Both the position numbers and the translations under genes were made by a program. Shown here piece by piece: positions 1-16,191 of a DNA stretch of 64,000 bases. A model generated the notes under the pieces. It was not told the origin of the DNA. It saw only the letters and a program-made list of their open reading frames with translations, and made no database searches. This stretch comes from Girardinichthys multiradiatus (lineage: Eukaryota > Chordata > Actinopteri > Cyprinodontiformes > Goodeidae), in NCBI RefSeq assembly GCF_021462225.1, contig NC_061818.1, positions 21,587,978-21,651,977 on the forward strand, given 5' to 3'. Each line of letters begins with the position of its first letter. Position 1 is the first letter of the stretch.

Positions 1-127
1 CTTTCCTCTTGCCATGGTAAGATTTGTAGAAGATATTGAGTAATTGTTGTCCTGTTGACATATTCTCACCTGTGCTTGGGACCCCCACAGATCCTCCAGA
101 GCTTGTTCACTAATGTTCTCTAACAAA

Positions 128-400
128 CCTCTGAGGTCTTCAGAACAGCTGGATTTCTACTGAGATTCAATTCCACACAGGTGGAGTCTATTTACTAATT
201 AGGCAACTTCTGAATGCAATTGGTTGTACTGGTTTTATTTAGGGGCGTCAGAGTAATGGGACGGGATACAAATATGCGCCACGCTATTAAGATTTGCCCT
301 GTATTTCCCAATTATGTACCAGTTTTTTGTTGGTCTATAACATTAACCCCCAATAAAAGATGTTAGTTTGTGGATATAATGTGGAAAAAGTTCAAAGTGC
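128..400 (+). mobile_element. Tc1-like transposon relic, right-end fragment
   Basis: The stretch contains degraded versions of the 3' part of the common fish Tc1-like element: a segment resembling the usual 'ggtggactctatttactaa' block, then the tail that normally precedes the right inverted repeat (the 'tttgtggatataatgtgg' and 'aaaaagttcaaagtgc' stretches at 369-400). There is no open reading frame and no clear terminus. Assignment rests on remembered family sequence, not on an alignment. Confidence 0.5.
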
Positions 401-1667
401 CAATGCACTGTAGGCTCCCAAAGTCATGGCTGTCAGATGCTTGCTTCAGTTTGAGATGCCTGCTCCACCTTTGCACCTTTTGTCAGACCAACATCTACAT
501 GATTAAAATGCTCCCTAACTGAGCTCGGAGGCATGAAATTGTATACTTAGCTAATGACAAGAGCCTCCTCTTGAACATCTCGTCCTCAACTTTGCTTCTC
601 TCTCTCTCCCACTTATCACGCAGGCACAAACACATACAAGCCCCCCTTCCTCTGCTCTCCCCCCTCACCCCTGCCCTCACTCCTCCACCCTTCCTAACAC
701 ACCCAACGCCACTTTGGAGCCAACCACCAGATCCCTCACTTTTCATCGCAGAGCTGCGGATTAGAAAAGAAGGCATTTCCCAAACGGTCTGCGGCTTATG
801 CGAGGACATGATTGTCATTGACTTTAATTCCTTTTGGATTCCATCTTGCCCTTCTGCTACGATAAAGCAAAGGGAAACAGTAAACACTTTTGAAAAAATC
901 CGATGCTCCTGTATAGACATGCTCTCTGGAAAGGTATTTAGGTTTTTATTGTTAAGATGAAAGACATATTGAAAACTGTTCTCAGCAGCTGGTTATTTAC
1001 TGCTGGAGAATGAAGATTTTTTTTGTTTATATAAAAGAAATACTTTTTAAATAAAACCAAAATAAAATTCAAACAGCTAAAATTAAAGCCAGCAAACTCT
1101 TCCACATATATAAATTACTTCCATGTTGCACTCTGAGGCATGATGTCGGTCTGCTTTGAAGGCCACTCAGAGTGTTGCACAAACTCTGTGCATGTCTTTT
1201 CTGTTCTCAGCTGTACTGATCCTTTCAGTGATGTCTTCATGGAGCTGCAGGGCAAGCATAAGAGTATAAAAGTTAAGATGTAGATGAAGCCTTCAATGCA
1301 CCTGTGGCAGGGCGCAAGTGACTGAGAGTGGGAAGAGAACAGGAAGCGGCTTTGTGTGTGTGGATGGAGAGATCAGAGCGATGTTTTTCAGCCCTTCATC
1401 TATCTGTCTTTATAACTGAGTTTGTTGAGAAAAGTTGGGGAGGTGGGGTTTTGCAGCCGCTTTGTTGTGCACCTTTGTCCTCTGAGATCCTCCCTACCTG
1501 AGGGCCTGGCTGTTAAACAACTTTCATGTCTGAGAGAGAGAGCGTGGCATATGTTCTTTCTTCAAAGAGCCAAAGCTGAGACACAACAATATGAGGGTTA
1601 ATATGTTTTTCTGTGTGTTTAACCTCCTTTAGATAATCTGCTAAAGGTGAGGAAATCCACAAAAAGT
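401..1667. other. unassigned region, no gene recognised
   Basis: No recognisable gene. A pyrimidine-rich C/T tract at about 596-700 produces open frames on both strands, but their translations are low complexity and resemble no known family. The remainder is AT-rich unique-looking sequence upstream of hs3st6. Confidence 0.4.
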
Positions 1668-2328
1668 TACAGGGCTTTGCAAAAGTATTTATTCTCCTTT
1701 AACCTTTTTGTTTCTAGGTTTTAGAATAAAAACAACAAACCTCTCTAAAAAGAGAACAGTTACCTCTTCTTGAATTTCATACTAACAAAAAAGGACAAAA
1801 AAAACATATAACCTAATGGGAATAAAGCTAAATATGTTTAAAGTAAAAGTTACTTCTCACATCTTTTAGTCTTGCAGTGGAGATGCTGTGCAGGTATTGC
1901 AAGGGAAAACAACAAAATGGCTATTTTTATCCTCTGAAGTTAAATAGACATTGTGAAAGGGCTAAAGGGCCACATGCAGCCCTGCAGGCTGAAGACCCCT
2001 TGTTTAGATAAAGCATATGCATGTGTTAGAATGGCCCAGTCAAAGTCTGGACCTTAATCCAATTGCAAATCTGTGGCAAGAGCTAATTTGCAAATACAAA
2101 TGAGCAAAACTGTCCATCTCAAGATGTGTAAAGGTGATTGAGACAGATATACCAAGAGACCTGCTGCTGTATTTGCCACAGAATGTAGTTCCAGGGTTGA
2201 CTTATGTGATGTTTCTGATTTTTGTTTGTAAATAATTGTTTTTAAAATATCCTTTATCTTCCACTTTTCAAATTTGTATTGGAGTTTGTGTTTGTAACAT
2301 TGCAAGAAGTACTATACGAAGACTTCTG
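1668..2328 (+). mobile_element. internally deleted Tc1-like relic
   Basis: The left end begins with a 'gctttgcaaaagtattta' type Tc1 terminus and the right end finishes with the complementary 'cttctgcaaagcacta' near 2312-2327. Between them, at 2020-2165, is a decayed copy of the transposase C-terminal coding block ('atggcccagtcaaagtctgg', then 'aatccaattgcaaatctgtg'), the region that normally carries the PDLNPIENLW motif with the catalytic Glu. The 5' half of the transposase is missing and stops interrupt the rest, so it is inactive. Confidence 0.65.
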
Positions 2329-4259
2329 CAAAGCACTATCATGTATTTATTTGTCATATTTGATACAAGTCAGTTGGAATCTACTTGATTTTTAATTCTA
2401 GATGTTTAATGTATTGTAATAATGTTATAGGAAAGTGCAGCCTTGGATCTGCAAAATTACTTTCTCTTGTGCAGTGATTTTAAAGAGCTGCTACAGTGGC
2501 TCCAAGGGTTCTGTAGGTAATTACAAATAGGTGACAGCTTCTCCTTCATCCTGGAGATTACAAAATAGGAGTGGAACATTCATCCATGGCTGCAAAGGAT
2601 TTCTAATTTGCCGTAATGGCTGACACATGTATGCGCCATCGGCAGGCCTCTGGCCATGGAAATCTCTATTTTCTGGCGCACACAGCAGGGATACAGCACC
2701 AGAACAAACCTACGGGCAGGACGGCTGGAAACATCGCTTGGATTGCACACACGCATGCATAAACGCCTGAACATGAGTGTGAACTCACCCATGTGGGATC
2801 CAGCTTCACTCCTGCATACACCCAGCCGCAGCTCATAGCTTGCATATTTGTTTTCCACAGCCCTGTCTGTGTGCTTCTTTAATCTCTGTGTTTACACTCC
2901 AAGGTCCAAACCTGTCAGCATGGCTCCAAATGGAGCAATTATCACAAAGGGAAAGAAATTCATACTTCTAATGAAAGCAAGCCCGAGATCGTGTCCTTGT
3001 TCACACTGACTTTGCAAAACGTGGAATTATTGTTAATTTGCCTTCACAGAGAGCTTTATTTGAGCAGGATTAAACAATCACTGATATTTTAATGTTTAAC
3101 TTGAAAACTTAAGATGTTCTCCAGTTGAAAGGTTTGACATTTATGAGATTAATTTCGATAGAGAGCTTGATACCACTCTGAAGATACTGAGAGTGAAATG
3201 CTCCCCCTTAAGACTAGGGGGGAAAGCAAGACTGGCTCTGTCCACCGGTAACATAATACACCTACAAGGATCTCTATAGCTCTCTAATTAACATTCTCAT
3301 GCCTTGTTTGTTTAGTTTGTACAGAGCCTGAAGTGAAAACAGTACTTTCATTTCAAGTAAGGGGGTTTCCTGATATTTCAGTCATAAGGACAGTTTTATC
3401 ATTTTGATTTTATTATAATATTACACTTAGTGCATTTTTATTGATCCAATATTAAATTTCTGTTAGTGAAAAAACCTTGAGTGTGGTTCCTATACATTTA
3501 CAATTTTAAAAATTCTAACATTTTCCAGGCAGAAATTCCTAGACATTTTCAGGTTTCATAAAATTATTGACATTTCAGTAGAAAATACTTACCTCACAAG
3601 GCTTGCAACACCGACCTTTCATGTAGTTGTTGAGGATGGAGCATTGTGTGTCTCCAGTCACTTTGAGATCATGTCTAAAAAAAATAGAAAAATTTCAAAA
3701 GCTCAAAAATTCATGGAGATTCACAAAAACAAGGGTTGTTCAAATACTGAGCTCTAAGTTTGATCCACTGAATTATGTCTCATGCTCTATTACATCTATC
3801 CTATGTCTAAAAATTAGCACAAGTTTAAAAACAGAACAAAGTAATGAACAAAAATGAAAATATGAAACACTGAATATCAATAAAATAAATGGGTAAATTA
3901 AAGAACTAAGTAGAAAGACCTGATAAAATAATATGGATGAATGAAGACAGACATTGAAGTAGTATCATGGCGTGAACCTGTGTGCTGCATTTTAGTCAAG
4001 AAAACCAACCAGTCAGTCAGTCAGTCAGTCAGTCAACCAATAATGCAAAAACGTTCCATAAACTCTATCTCTTTCTTCTCTTGTTCTTAAATAATTTTTG
4101 ACCATCAGTCCTTTGCAAGAACCGTTGCTAGGTATAAATTTATTTGTCTATTACATTTCTTCGTTGTCTGAAAAATATTTAATCTCATTACTTTTTATCA
4201 GCCAGGTTAAAATCCCAAATTTAATCCCGCTATCAAATTTGTAAATGGACCGTTTGGCC
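2329..4259. other. unassigned region with a short CAGT microsatellite
   Basis: No gene recognised. Short open frames at 2580-2858 and 3627-3857 show no family resemblance. A (CAGT)n tetranucleotide run of about six units lies at 4009-4034. Confidence 0.4.
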
Positions 4260-4984
4260 ATTTCTAACATTTCATACATGTGGAACTTTGATAAACTCCT
4301 AGGAATTTTAAGCTATCGTCTTCGAATTCGGTCAGTATGCCCTTGAGGCATGGTGTTATTATATTCGAAATAGCTCTGACCCACATACAGAGAACACTCA
4401 GGAGGAGGAAGTAAAATAAAAACTGTTTTATTGATGATGTAATCAGGAACGAAACGGATGAAAATCTCACTGTAGGGAGAGAAGTGGAGACCACTGGTTT
4501 GATCTGGGAGACATGGAAGGTAGGATGGATACCATGATTTGCAAGTAGGCAAAGACGAACAGCAGACGGATTAATTACTGTCTCGATCTCATAGGGACCA
4601 ATGAAACGAGACGAAAGCTTCCTTGACATGGACTTAAGGGGCACATCACGTGCCGACAACCAAACCTTTTGACCAGGCTGATACTCCGGTGCAGGTCTGC
4701 GTTTGCGATCAGCGAAATGCTTGTTTTGATCTGCAGTGCGATGGAGGCTCTGGACAGTTGAGTTCCAAATGATCTTTCAGTGGCGGACATGTTGGATGGA
4801 TGACACAGTGATTTCTCTTTCATCAGCAGAAAACAGGGGTGGCTGATAGCCCAGTGAGACCTCAAAAGGTGAACGTCCAGTGGCAGAGGAAATGTGTGAA
4901 CTTGAGGCATACTCCACCCAAGGTATATATGCGCACCAGTCAGAAACACAAACACAGCCCAGACCCTGACACATGCTTGATTAA
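4260..4984 (-). mobile_element. Ty3/gypsy retrotransposon fragment (integrase C-terminus plus LTR start)
   Basis: Read on the minus strand, two overlapping frames give integrase-like peptides: SSATGRSPFEVSLGYQPPLF near 4830-4910, and then [20 protein letters not shown] followed by [12 protein letters not shown] near 4490-4620. These are typical of the integrase C-terminus and the domain after it in fish Ty3/gypsy polyproteins. Frameshifts separate the pieces. The minus-strand 5' end (4984 downward) begins with a TGTCAGGGTCTGGGCTGTGT sequence that matches the terminus at about 38287, so an LTR start appears joined directly to integrase after a large internal deletion. Nonfunctional. Confidence 0.75.
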
Positions 4985-5871
4985 AAGATCAAAATCGTGA
5001 GTTTTTGAACAGGTCTAGGGGGCGTGGCCAAACCTCACACTTTTAGTTCTTGCCAAAAAGTTTAAAACACTATAATTTTCACATAGAAAGACAGAACTAT
5101 ACCAGCGTCGGTATAATTAATCCACTCTGGGTTCCCAATGATACTATGTGGTCATACAGTGACATCATCAAAGCCCCCTCCTGAGAACAAGGAGTCACTT
5201 TTTTCACTTTGAAAGGTCCCTTTCTGACCCTCCTAACCTAATCTACTTGAACTTGTGCCAGAAGACCCATAACAAACTGGTCTCACATCGTTTCCCACAC
5301 AGAGACTTTTCACTGGATGGTTTGGCTTGCAGGGACATGGAGGCGGCAACGTAGGACACCCGCGGTCACGACACAGGCCGAAGCGGCGCTGACCAAATGC
5401 TGCTTGTTCATTTTTTAAGTTAATGCTCATGCAGGCATAAATGATATGCTCTCAATACAACAATCATGTCATACACTGCTACACAATGAAATACATGATA
5501 ATGCAGTAAAGTAAAACTAAGTATATCCACTTTAAATTCTCAAATTTGATTTTTTTTTATGTCCACAGATCTGGGGTGAAAATTTCGTTCTTTCCGATTT
5601 TTCCAAGTTGACCTCTTCAAAGAAATGGGGTTCTTCCTCTTCAATGAATATTATGTGTAGTTTTGTGGTTTGTACAGTTGAGGCAGGATTTGAATAAGTT
5701 CAGCACTTTGTTTAGAGTGCAGAGATTATAGATTGAAACCTTGAAATCATCAGAGGGTGTAACTTTTTTTTTGCCCTGACTATAACAGCTAGTAAGCAGA
5801 CTGTGTTCTGTTTTGTTCTCTGAAATTCTACAAATCTACAGTACAAATAAAACAATGTTATCAAATAAAGG
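4985..5871. other. unassigned AT-rich region
   Basis: No gene or repeat family recognised. The minus-strand frame at 5233-5430 has no recognisable domain. Confidence 0.35.
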
Positions 5872-5876
5872 AACGT

Positions 5877-6475
5877 TGTCATGATCTGCCTATGTTTGGG
5901 GTTGTGAGTTTGAGTTCTGTTTCCTTTTTCTACATTGCCATAGTCTTCACTTTTATGTCACTTCATTCATGTTTATAAGTTTCTGTTGTTTAGGTATTTG
6001 TTACTTTCCTGGATTCCTCGATTAGATGTTTTAGTTTGTATTTTCTTATAGATTTGTTTTCTCCCTGTTTTTACTTTTGGTAGTCTCATTGTTTACTTGT
6101 TTCTGTTCACTTAGATATTTTCTTTTACACGCCCATCTCATCAGTGTTAATTTGTCACTCTCTTGCAGTTATCTTCAGTCTCTCTCACACTAGCTGCACC
6201 AGGTTCTCTCCTTGCTTAAATCCCTCAGTTCGTTGGTCCATTCTCCTCTTCCCTCTGCATTTATTCTCTCTGGTTTTCTGTCCTCGCCACTGGATCCTAC
6301 TGTTTGCTACCCGTCCGGTCCCTGTTGTGTTTCCTAACCAAGCTTTTGTTTCCTGCCTGCAACTCTATCAGAGAATCTTGTAAGTGATTGTTTAGCTCAA
6401 AATAAACTTGTCACTATGCTGCTTCCTCGCTCTGATCTGCAAATTGGTCCAATAAAACTCCAACACACTGTGACA
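5877..6475 (+). mobile_element. solo LTR-like element, copy 1 (599 bp, TSD AACGT)
   Basis: The element starts TGTCATGATC and ends CACACTGTGACA, so the ends are short inverted repeats with TG...CA termini. It is bounded by a perfect 5-bp duplication AACGT at 5872-5876 and 6476-6480. An AATAAA signal lies near the 3' end (about 6400). There is no coding capacity. Size, TG...CA ends, 5-bp duplication and polyadenylation signal fit a solo LTR. Related copies lie at 8325-8886 and, inverted, at 34541-35075. A nonautonomous DNA transposon with the same ends is a less likely alternative. Confidence 0.7.
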
Positions 6476-6480
6476 AACGT

Positions 6481-7149
6481 ATTTAAACATTCTCCTTCAA
6501 GTTTTCTTCCTCAAACCATCCAATCTCTGTTTTCTCAAATAATATGATCTAATGCAGCTGAATGAGGATTAAAAACATACAATGTTCCAAATTTACAGTG
6601 AGACTGCCAAGTGTATTCCTGATCTTTCTCTGAGCATACATTGCTCAAGGGCTGAGTTGTTCACCTCTTCTTTAGATAGATTATCCAGCCTTTACCACTC
6701 CACCCTCTTCTTTATCCTCTTATTCTTCAAACCAGATTCCCCACAATCAGTTCAAAGTGTGAGCTTCATCTCTCTGTCAGAAGAAACCTTATACCTGCTC
6801 CAACTTTACAAAGTCAGAGAAACATCCCAGCGCTGACCCCTCCTGTACATACCCCGAAGGTGACTCTCTCAACCTGTCTTACTGTGCAGGTGAGCCATTC
6901 CTGTGCTCTCCTGAGCCTCTTTGTTTTAAAGGTGGGTTTCAGGGGAATTGATTTCTGTGTTTTGGTTTAGTGTTGTGTCTCAAGGTGTAATTGTCGTATA
7001 ACAGGAGGTGGGCACCCTCGGGGATGTCTGTTATTTGCTGAGAATCGTGTCGATCAAGACGCAAAGAGGATTTTACTTTCTGTGTTAATTCTAAATTTAA
7101 CCTAAAATACCTTAAAAAAGAATTCCAGCCTCTAAAACATTTTTGGATT
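6481..7149. other. unassigned region
   Basis: No recognisable gene. Short frames at 6582-6836 (+) and 6939-7163 (-) lack identifiable domains. Confidence 0.35.
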
Positions 7150-7522
7150 TGTTCACATCGCAATTCAAAGATTTTTAATTGGATTTTATGTGATAAACCA
7201 ACTCAAAAGTGTAATTGTTGTGAGAGAAAAATTTGCTTTTCAACTTTCAACAAGTAAAAATCCAAAAAGTCATGGTAGGGATTTGTAATCATCCCCGTTA
7301 CTCTGAAACATTTAGATAAAATCCTGTGCTTTTAACAGACTCTTATTTAGTAAAGACTGTACACCTGTGTGTTCTTTAATCTCAGTATAAATACAGCTGT
7401 TCTGTGAAGGCCTCAGAGGATTGTTAGACATTAGTGAACAAACAGGATCACGAAGACCAAGAAACACAGCAGACAATCCAATGATAAAGTTGTGGAGTTT
7501 AAAGCAAAGTTAGATTATAAAA

Positions 7523-7590
7523 GTGAAGTGCCTTGAGACAACATGTGTTGTGAATTGGCGCTATATAAATAAACTGAATTGAATTGAAAA
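7523..7590 (+). mobile_element. short SINE-like 3' tail fragment
   Basis: About 65 bp reading 'aagtgccttgagacaacatg' and then 'ggcgctatataaataaactg', ending in GAATT repeats. It closely matches 41762-41832. The ending with a simple repeat tail is typical of a 5'-truncated SINE in fish. It sits inside the Tc1 relic. Confidence 0.55.
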
Positions 7591-8324
7591 CATCCACCAT
7601 AGCTTTGAACATCTCACAAAGCACTCTTCAATCCATCATCTAAAAAGAATATGGGACCGCTGCAAACTTATGGCCGTCCACATAAACTGACAGAGAGCAT
7701 TAATCGAAATATCCAATAATCTCCACGATAACTCTGAAGAATCTGCAGAGATCCAGAGCTTGGGATATAGGACGTGTCTACTGAAAGATTTATCAGCTGT
7801 CTATACCACAAGTCCAGGATGTATGGAAGATTGGCAACAAGAAGGCCATTGTTGAAAGGAAGATGTCACAACTCTGCTAAACGTTTGCCACAATCTTTGC
7901 AAGAACCACAGCCAGCATCCAAAACAAGGTGCTCTGGTAAGATGAAACCAAACTCAAACTTTCTGGATTTCATGCAGAATGTGTGATGTGGTGCAAAACC
8001 ATTGCACATCACTCTGATCAGAGTATCTAAAACATGGTAAGGGCAGCATTATGCTGTGGGGACGTTTTTCTTAAAAGTTTACAGAGGATCGACAGAGTTG
8101 ATGGGAAAGTGAATGGAGCTAAATACATGGTGATCTCGAAAGAAAGGACTTTAAATGATTTGGTTTACCTTCCAGTACAATGGTCCCAAACATCCAGCCA
8201 GATCTACTGTACAATGGTTTAGATCAAAACATTTAGATTATAGTTTAGATCAAGCAACTGAAAATCTGTGGCAAGACTTCAAAATGTATGTTTCAAGATA
8301 CTCTCCAATACGATTGAGCTTGAC

Positions 8325-8886
8325 TGTTATGATCCTTAGGTATTTGGGTTTCTTTTGTGTCTCTGTTTCATGATTTCTCTGTTGTTTATGTTCTCCAAGG
8401 TGTTGCCACATTAGTTACTTTGTGTTTAGTTTCTTAGTCTATATCTGTGTTTTGTTCTTTGTGCATTTGGATTTATTTCTGTTAAATCTCTGTTAAACTT
8501 TGCCCTTTGGTTTGGCAGTTACTTTGTGTCTTAGTTTAGCTCCAGCCATGTTAATTAGTTTCCCTGCCTTTAACCGTCCTGCTTTCTTTCTGCCTCAGGT
8601 GCTCCACACAATCCCCTGATTAACAAACCTGCATCCTATGTCATTCTTCACTCTTCCCTCAGTATATAACCTTTCTTGTTGTCATTGTTCATTGCTGGAT
8701 TCTTCAGTTATCCTGTCACTCCGTTACTATTTATTTGCCTGTCTGTTTCGCTGCCCGTGCTCCTTGTCCTGTTCTCCTTGTGCTCCCCTGTGAGCTTTCT
8801 ATTTTATTATTAACAAACATTTCACCAGGCTTATCCCATGTTCCTGTCTGCACTTTGGTCCAACTCAAAACACGCACTACCTGACG
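8325..8886 (+). mobile_element. solo LTR-like element, copy 2 (562 bp, TSD TTGAC)
   Basis: Starts TGTTATGATCC and ends ACTACCTGACG, both one-base variants of the copy-1 ends. It is bounded by a perfect 5-bp duplication TTGAC at 8320-8324 and 8887-8891. Removing it rejoins the interrupted Tc1 relic ('gattgagcttgac' to 'ctgttttgcaaaagagaa'), which independently confirms both boundaries. Confidence 0.75.
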
Positions 8887-9816
8887 TTGACCTGTTTTGC
8901 AAAAGAGAATTTTATTAAACTTTTGTCTCTAGATTTGCAAAACTTGTTTAAACACACCTAAAAGACCTGCGGCTGTAATTTTATAATGTGGGTGTGAAAA
9001 AGTATTGACTTAGAGGTGCTGAATCCATGCCACACTTTAAGGACTTTCTTACTTTTTCTACCTGTTTTCATGCTGCTGCCTTTTTTCTTTTGGAGTATCA
9101 GAATAAAGAAGCTTGTATAGAAATGGATCCCGAACTTTTTACATTTTTGTTTGTGAAATCAATACCATGTATAATTTTCCTTTTGCTACACAATTATGCC
9201 CCACTTTTTGTTAATGAATAACAAAAAACCCTGACAAATGCAATGAGGGTTGTGGATGCAGCATCATAAAATTTGAAAAAGTTCAAGGGGTGTGTAAACC
9301 CTTTTGTAAGGAGCTGTGAGTGCTTAAGGCTTTATACAGATTTTTGTTCATGAGCATGTTATAATGTCCAACAGTTTTGTGTTTCTTGCAAAACCAAATA
9401 ACATAAAAAACAAGCACTTTTAAAATGCAAAAACTTAAAAAAAAATAAAAAAAAGTCTTTCTTTTGCACGGTGAACTGTAAAGGCCTGCCATCTGCCATC
9501 AGGAGTGAAGGGTGGAGACTTGCAAGAGCGCTGACGAGGAGGAGAGAACGCCTCAGAGCGCACCAGAGGCTGGAAGGTCTCATCATAAAAACAAGCCTTG
9601 TTCAAGACCAAATGATTTCCAATTAAAAGTGATTTTTGTGTGCAAGTTTCAGTTTTAGTTGACAATTATTGTTAACTTCACTTTGACAAATCGTCGCTGC
9701 CAAATGGACTGCTGAGGGAAGTTCTCCTTATTTGCGCAACAGGTTCGGTCGCATACAGATCTTACTACGATCCATGTAGGAGGAAGAAGCATGTTGTCAA
9801 GGTTTCGGTCTTTTAG

Positions 9817-14174
<4,358 letters not shown>

Positions 14175-15310
14175 GAGTGCCTTGAAAAAGTTTTCCTTCC
14201 TCTAAATCTTTCTACATTATCTCATGTTACAACCACAAAATTCAATACATGTTGAGATTGACTGTGACAGGCTAATACACGGGTTAAAGCATACTCAGCA
14301 TAATTGAAATAAAATGATGCATAGTTAAGCATTTTCAACCGCTAAAAATCTGACAAGCCCACCTTTCACCTTAAGTCTTTTATAGTTTGTTTGATTTTAT
14401 TTTTATTTTTATCAGATTTTTAAAAATAGCATCAGTCAGATTGGATGGAAAGTGCCTGTAAACAGATTTTCCGTTGGCTTTAGGACTGGACTTTGACTAA
14501 GCCACTTTAGCATATGTCCATGATGGCTGCCTGTTTAGGGTTGTTGTCCAGCTTCAAGGTGAACCTCCACTTCAGTCTCAAGCATTTTGCAACCTCTTAC
14601 AGGTTTTCCTCCAGGATTGTCATCATTAGTATTTTAATATATAACATTGTAATGTATGCAAGAAGAGGCTTATATTATTATTGGCTTGTATTACTAATAC
14701 TAACTATCCTGGTCCTTAGGAACAACAATTGGCATATCTTGGTTTTTTTCTGAATTGGAATTAGTTCTGCTGAAATGTTGCTACAGTATCCTGTCTTTTG
14801 CAGCCTCTCAAAGCTTTGCTTCCAGGTTTGCCCTGTATTTAGCGTCTTCCTTCTTCATATCAACCCCTACTAACGTCTTGTCCCTAAAGAAATGAATCCC
14901 CCAGCACAGTGTGTTTATATGCAGTGTTTGTATGCCAAAAAGTGAAGTTGTGGTCTCATCTGACCAGAGCACCTTCTTCTATGTGTTTATTGTGTCACCT
15001 ACATGGCATGTAGCAAACTGCCAACACGATATCCTACAGCTTCCTTTCAAATGAGGTTTTCTTCTTGCCACTCTTCCATAAAAGCCAAATTCATGGATTG
15101 CACGACTAATAGTTGTCTTGTCAATAGATCTCTTCTTTCACCTCTGCAGCTCCTTCAGAGTTACCTTGGATCTCTTGGCTGCCTCTATGATTAATTCCAT
15201 TTTTGCTTTACCTGTCAGTTTAAGTGTATGGTTTTATGTGTCTTGGTAGGTGTGCAGTAGTGCCTTATTTTTTTTCTTTTTAATCTGATGGATTGAACAG
15301 GGAAATATTC
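14175..15310 (-). mobile_element. Tc1-like relic in hs3st6 intron
   Basis: On the minus strand this is a nearly full-length but heavily mutated Tc1-like element. It starts with a 'gagtgccttgaaaaag' end at 14179. The block equivalent to the transposase C-terminus covers about 14500-14630 and includes 'ttgttgtccagcttcaaggt' followed by 'gaacctccacttcagtctca'. The block 'gtggtctcatctgaccagag' is at about 14950 and the N-terminal coding part is around 15060-15240. No frame is open. Confidence 0.7.
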
Positions 15311-15824
15311 AAAGCTTTAAACATCTACACAGAGGTAGACTGGATTTAATGTATTAATTACTGAAGATTTTGCTTCAAGTTGTCCTGAAGAAAGAAGCAC
15401 AAATTATAGATGGGTTTAACAGATGGTTTAAATTTGTAAGCTGTCATTTTTGCTGAGTTTGGTGTCAGTTGCTGAATGTATCTGAGTAAGTTGCACTGGG
15501 GAAGACATGTCATAGACTCTTCAGTCCACTGCCATGACTATGTTAGAGCTCATTCATAAATGTTTGTCATTGCTTTCATCTTCTTTGTGTGCTATGTCTG
15601 TATTTCCATCCATTCTCTTGTGTGCATGTGAATACTTAGCTCACCACAGGAACAAAAACCCACAGACACTGCATTTAAAATGAGGAAAAGATTTAAAGAT
15701 TTTGTGCCGTTGTATAGCTTACATATGTGATTTGTCAGCAACTACAAAGAGCTAAGAATCCACAACTTTTCATGAGACAATGACTGCCATTGTAACAGTT
15801 TGAGTAATTTTTTTAGTGTGTGGT

Positions 15825-15826
<2 letters not shown>

Positions 15827-15863
<37 letters not shown>

Positions 15864-15884
15864 GGGGTGGGGGGTGGGGTGGGT
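15827..15884 (+). repeat. GT microsatellite followed by G-quadruplex motif
   Basis: A (GT)n tract occupies about 15827-15862. It is followed directly by four G-runs at 15863-15867, 15869-15874, 15876-15879 and 15881-15883, each separated by a single T. The motif lies in the sense strand of the hs3st6 intron. Confidence 0.9.
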
Positions 15885-16125
15885 TGTGTGTTTGTTATTT
15901 AGAAAACCTGTTTTTCCAAAAGTAAAATGAGCCTTTTTCTTTAAACGTATTGCGTGGATGATCCACAGTCTCTACATCTAAGGCTATAACCATTTGGATT
16001 GTTGCTAAAGAATAGGGCAGCCAGAAATGCTGTACCAGTTTAAAATGACAACAGTGTTAAATATAGAATAAAGATTTATGCAAATGTGATGACTAAAGTT
16101 GATCACCTGAGAATGTCTTTAAAGG

Positions 16126-16191
16126 ATTCTCTTTCTCTCTGTCTCTCTCTCTCTCTATATATATATGTATGTATAATATATATATATATAG
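16126..16191 (+). repeat. compound TC / TA microsatellite
   Basis: A CT-rich tract (about 16126-16156) runs into TATATATG and TA repeats ending at about 16190. Low-complexity intronic sequence; no function visible. Confidence 0.85.

Larger units (their letters stand above)
7150..9315 (+). mobile_element. Tc1-like relic with two nested insertions
   Basis: The full extent of an old Tc1-like element can be followed. The left side has the 'ttttatgtgataaaccaac' block near 7180. The transposase N-terminal coding block ('aagaccaagaaacacagcag') begins near 7453. The catalytic region is around 8030-8310 and includes 'gggcagcattatgctgtggg' near 8040. The right-end block 'aagttcaaggggtgtgtaaa' is at 9280-9299. 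Stops and frameshifts are everywhere. It is interrupted by a SINE-tail fragment at about 7523-7590 and by a solo LTR at 8325-8886; the Tc1 sequence resumes on the far side of both, showing that both inserted later. Confidence 0.75.

Noticed and set aside
495..960. Overlapping open frames on both strands (141 and 129 codons)
   Set aside because: They arise from a C/T-rich low-complexity tract, resemble no known protein and have no splice or initiation context.
4009..4034. Short regular repeats that might suggest a CRISPR-like array
   Set aside because: It is a simple CAGT microsatellite with no spacers, in a vertebrate genome.
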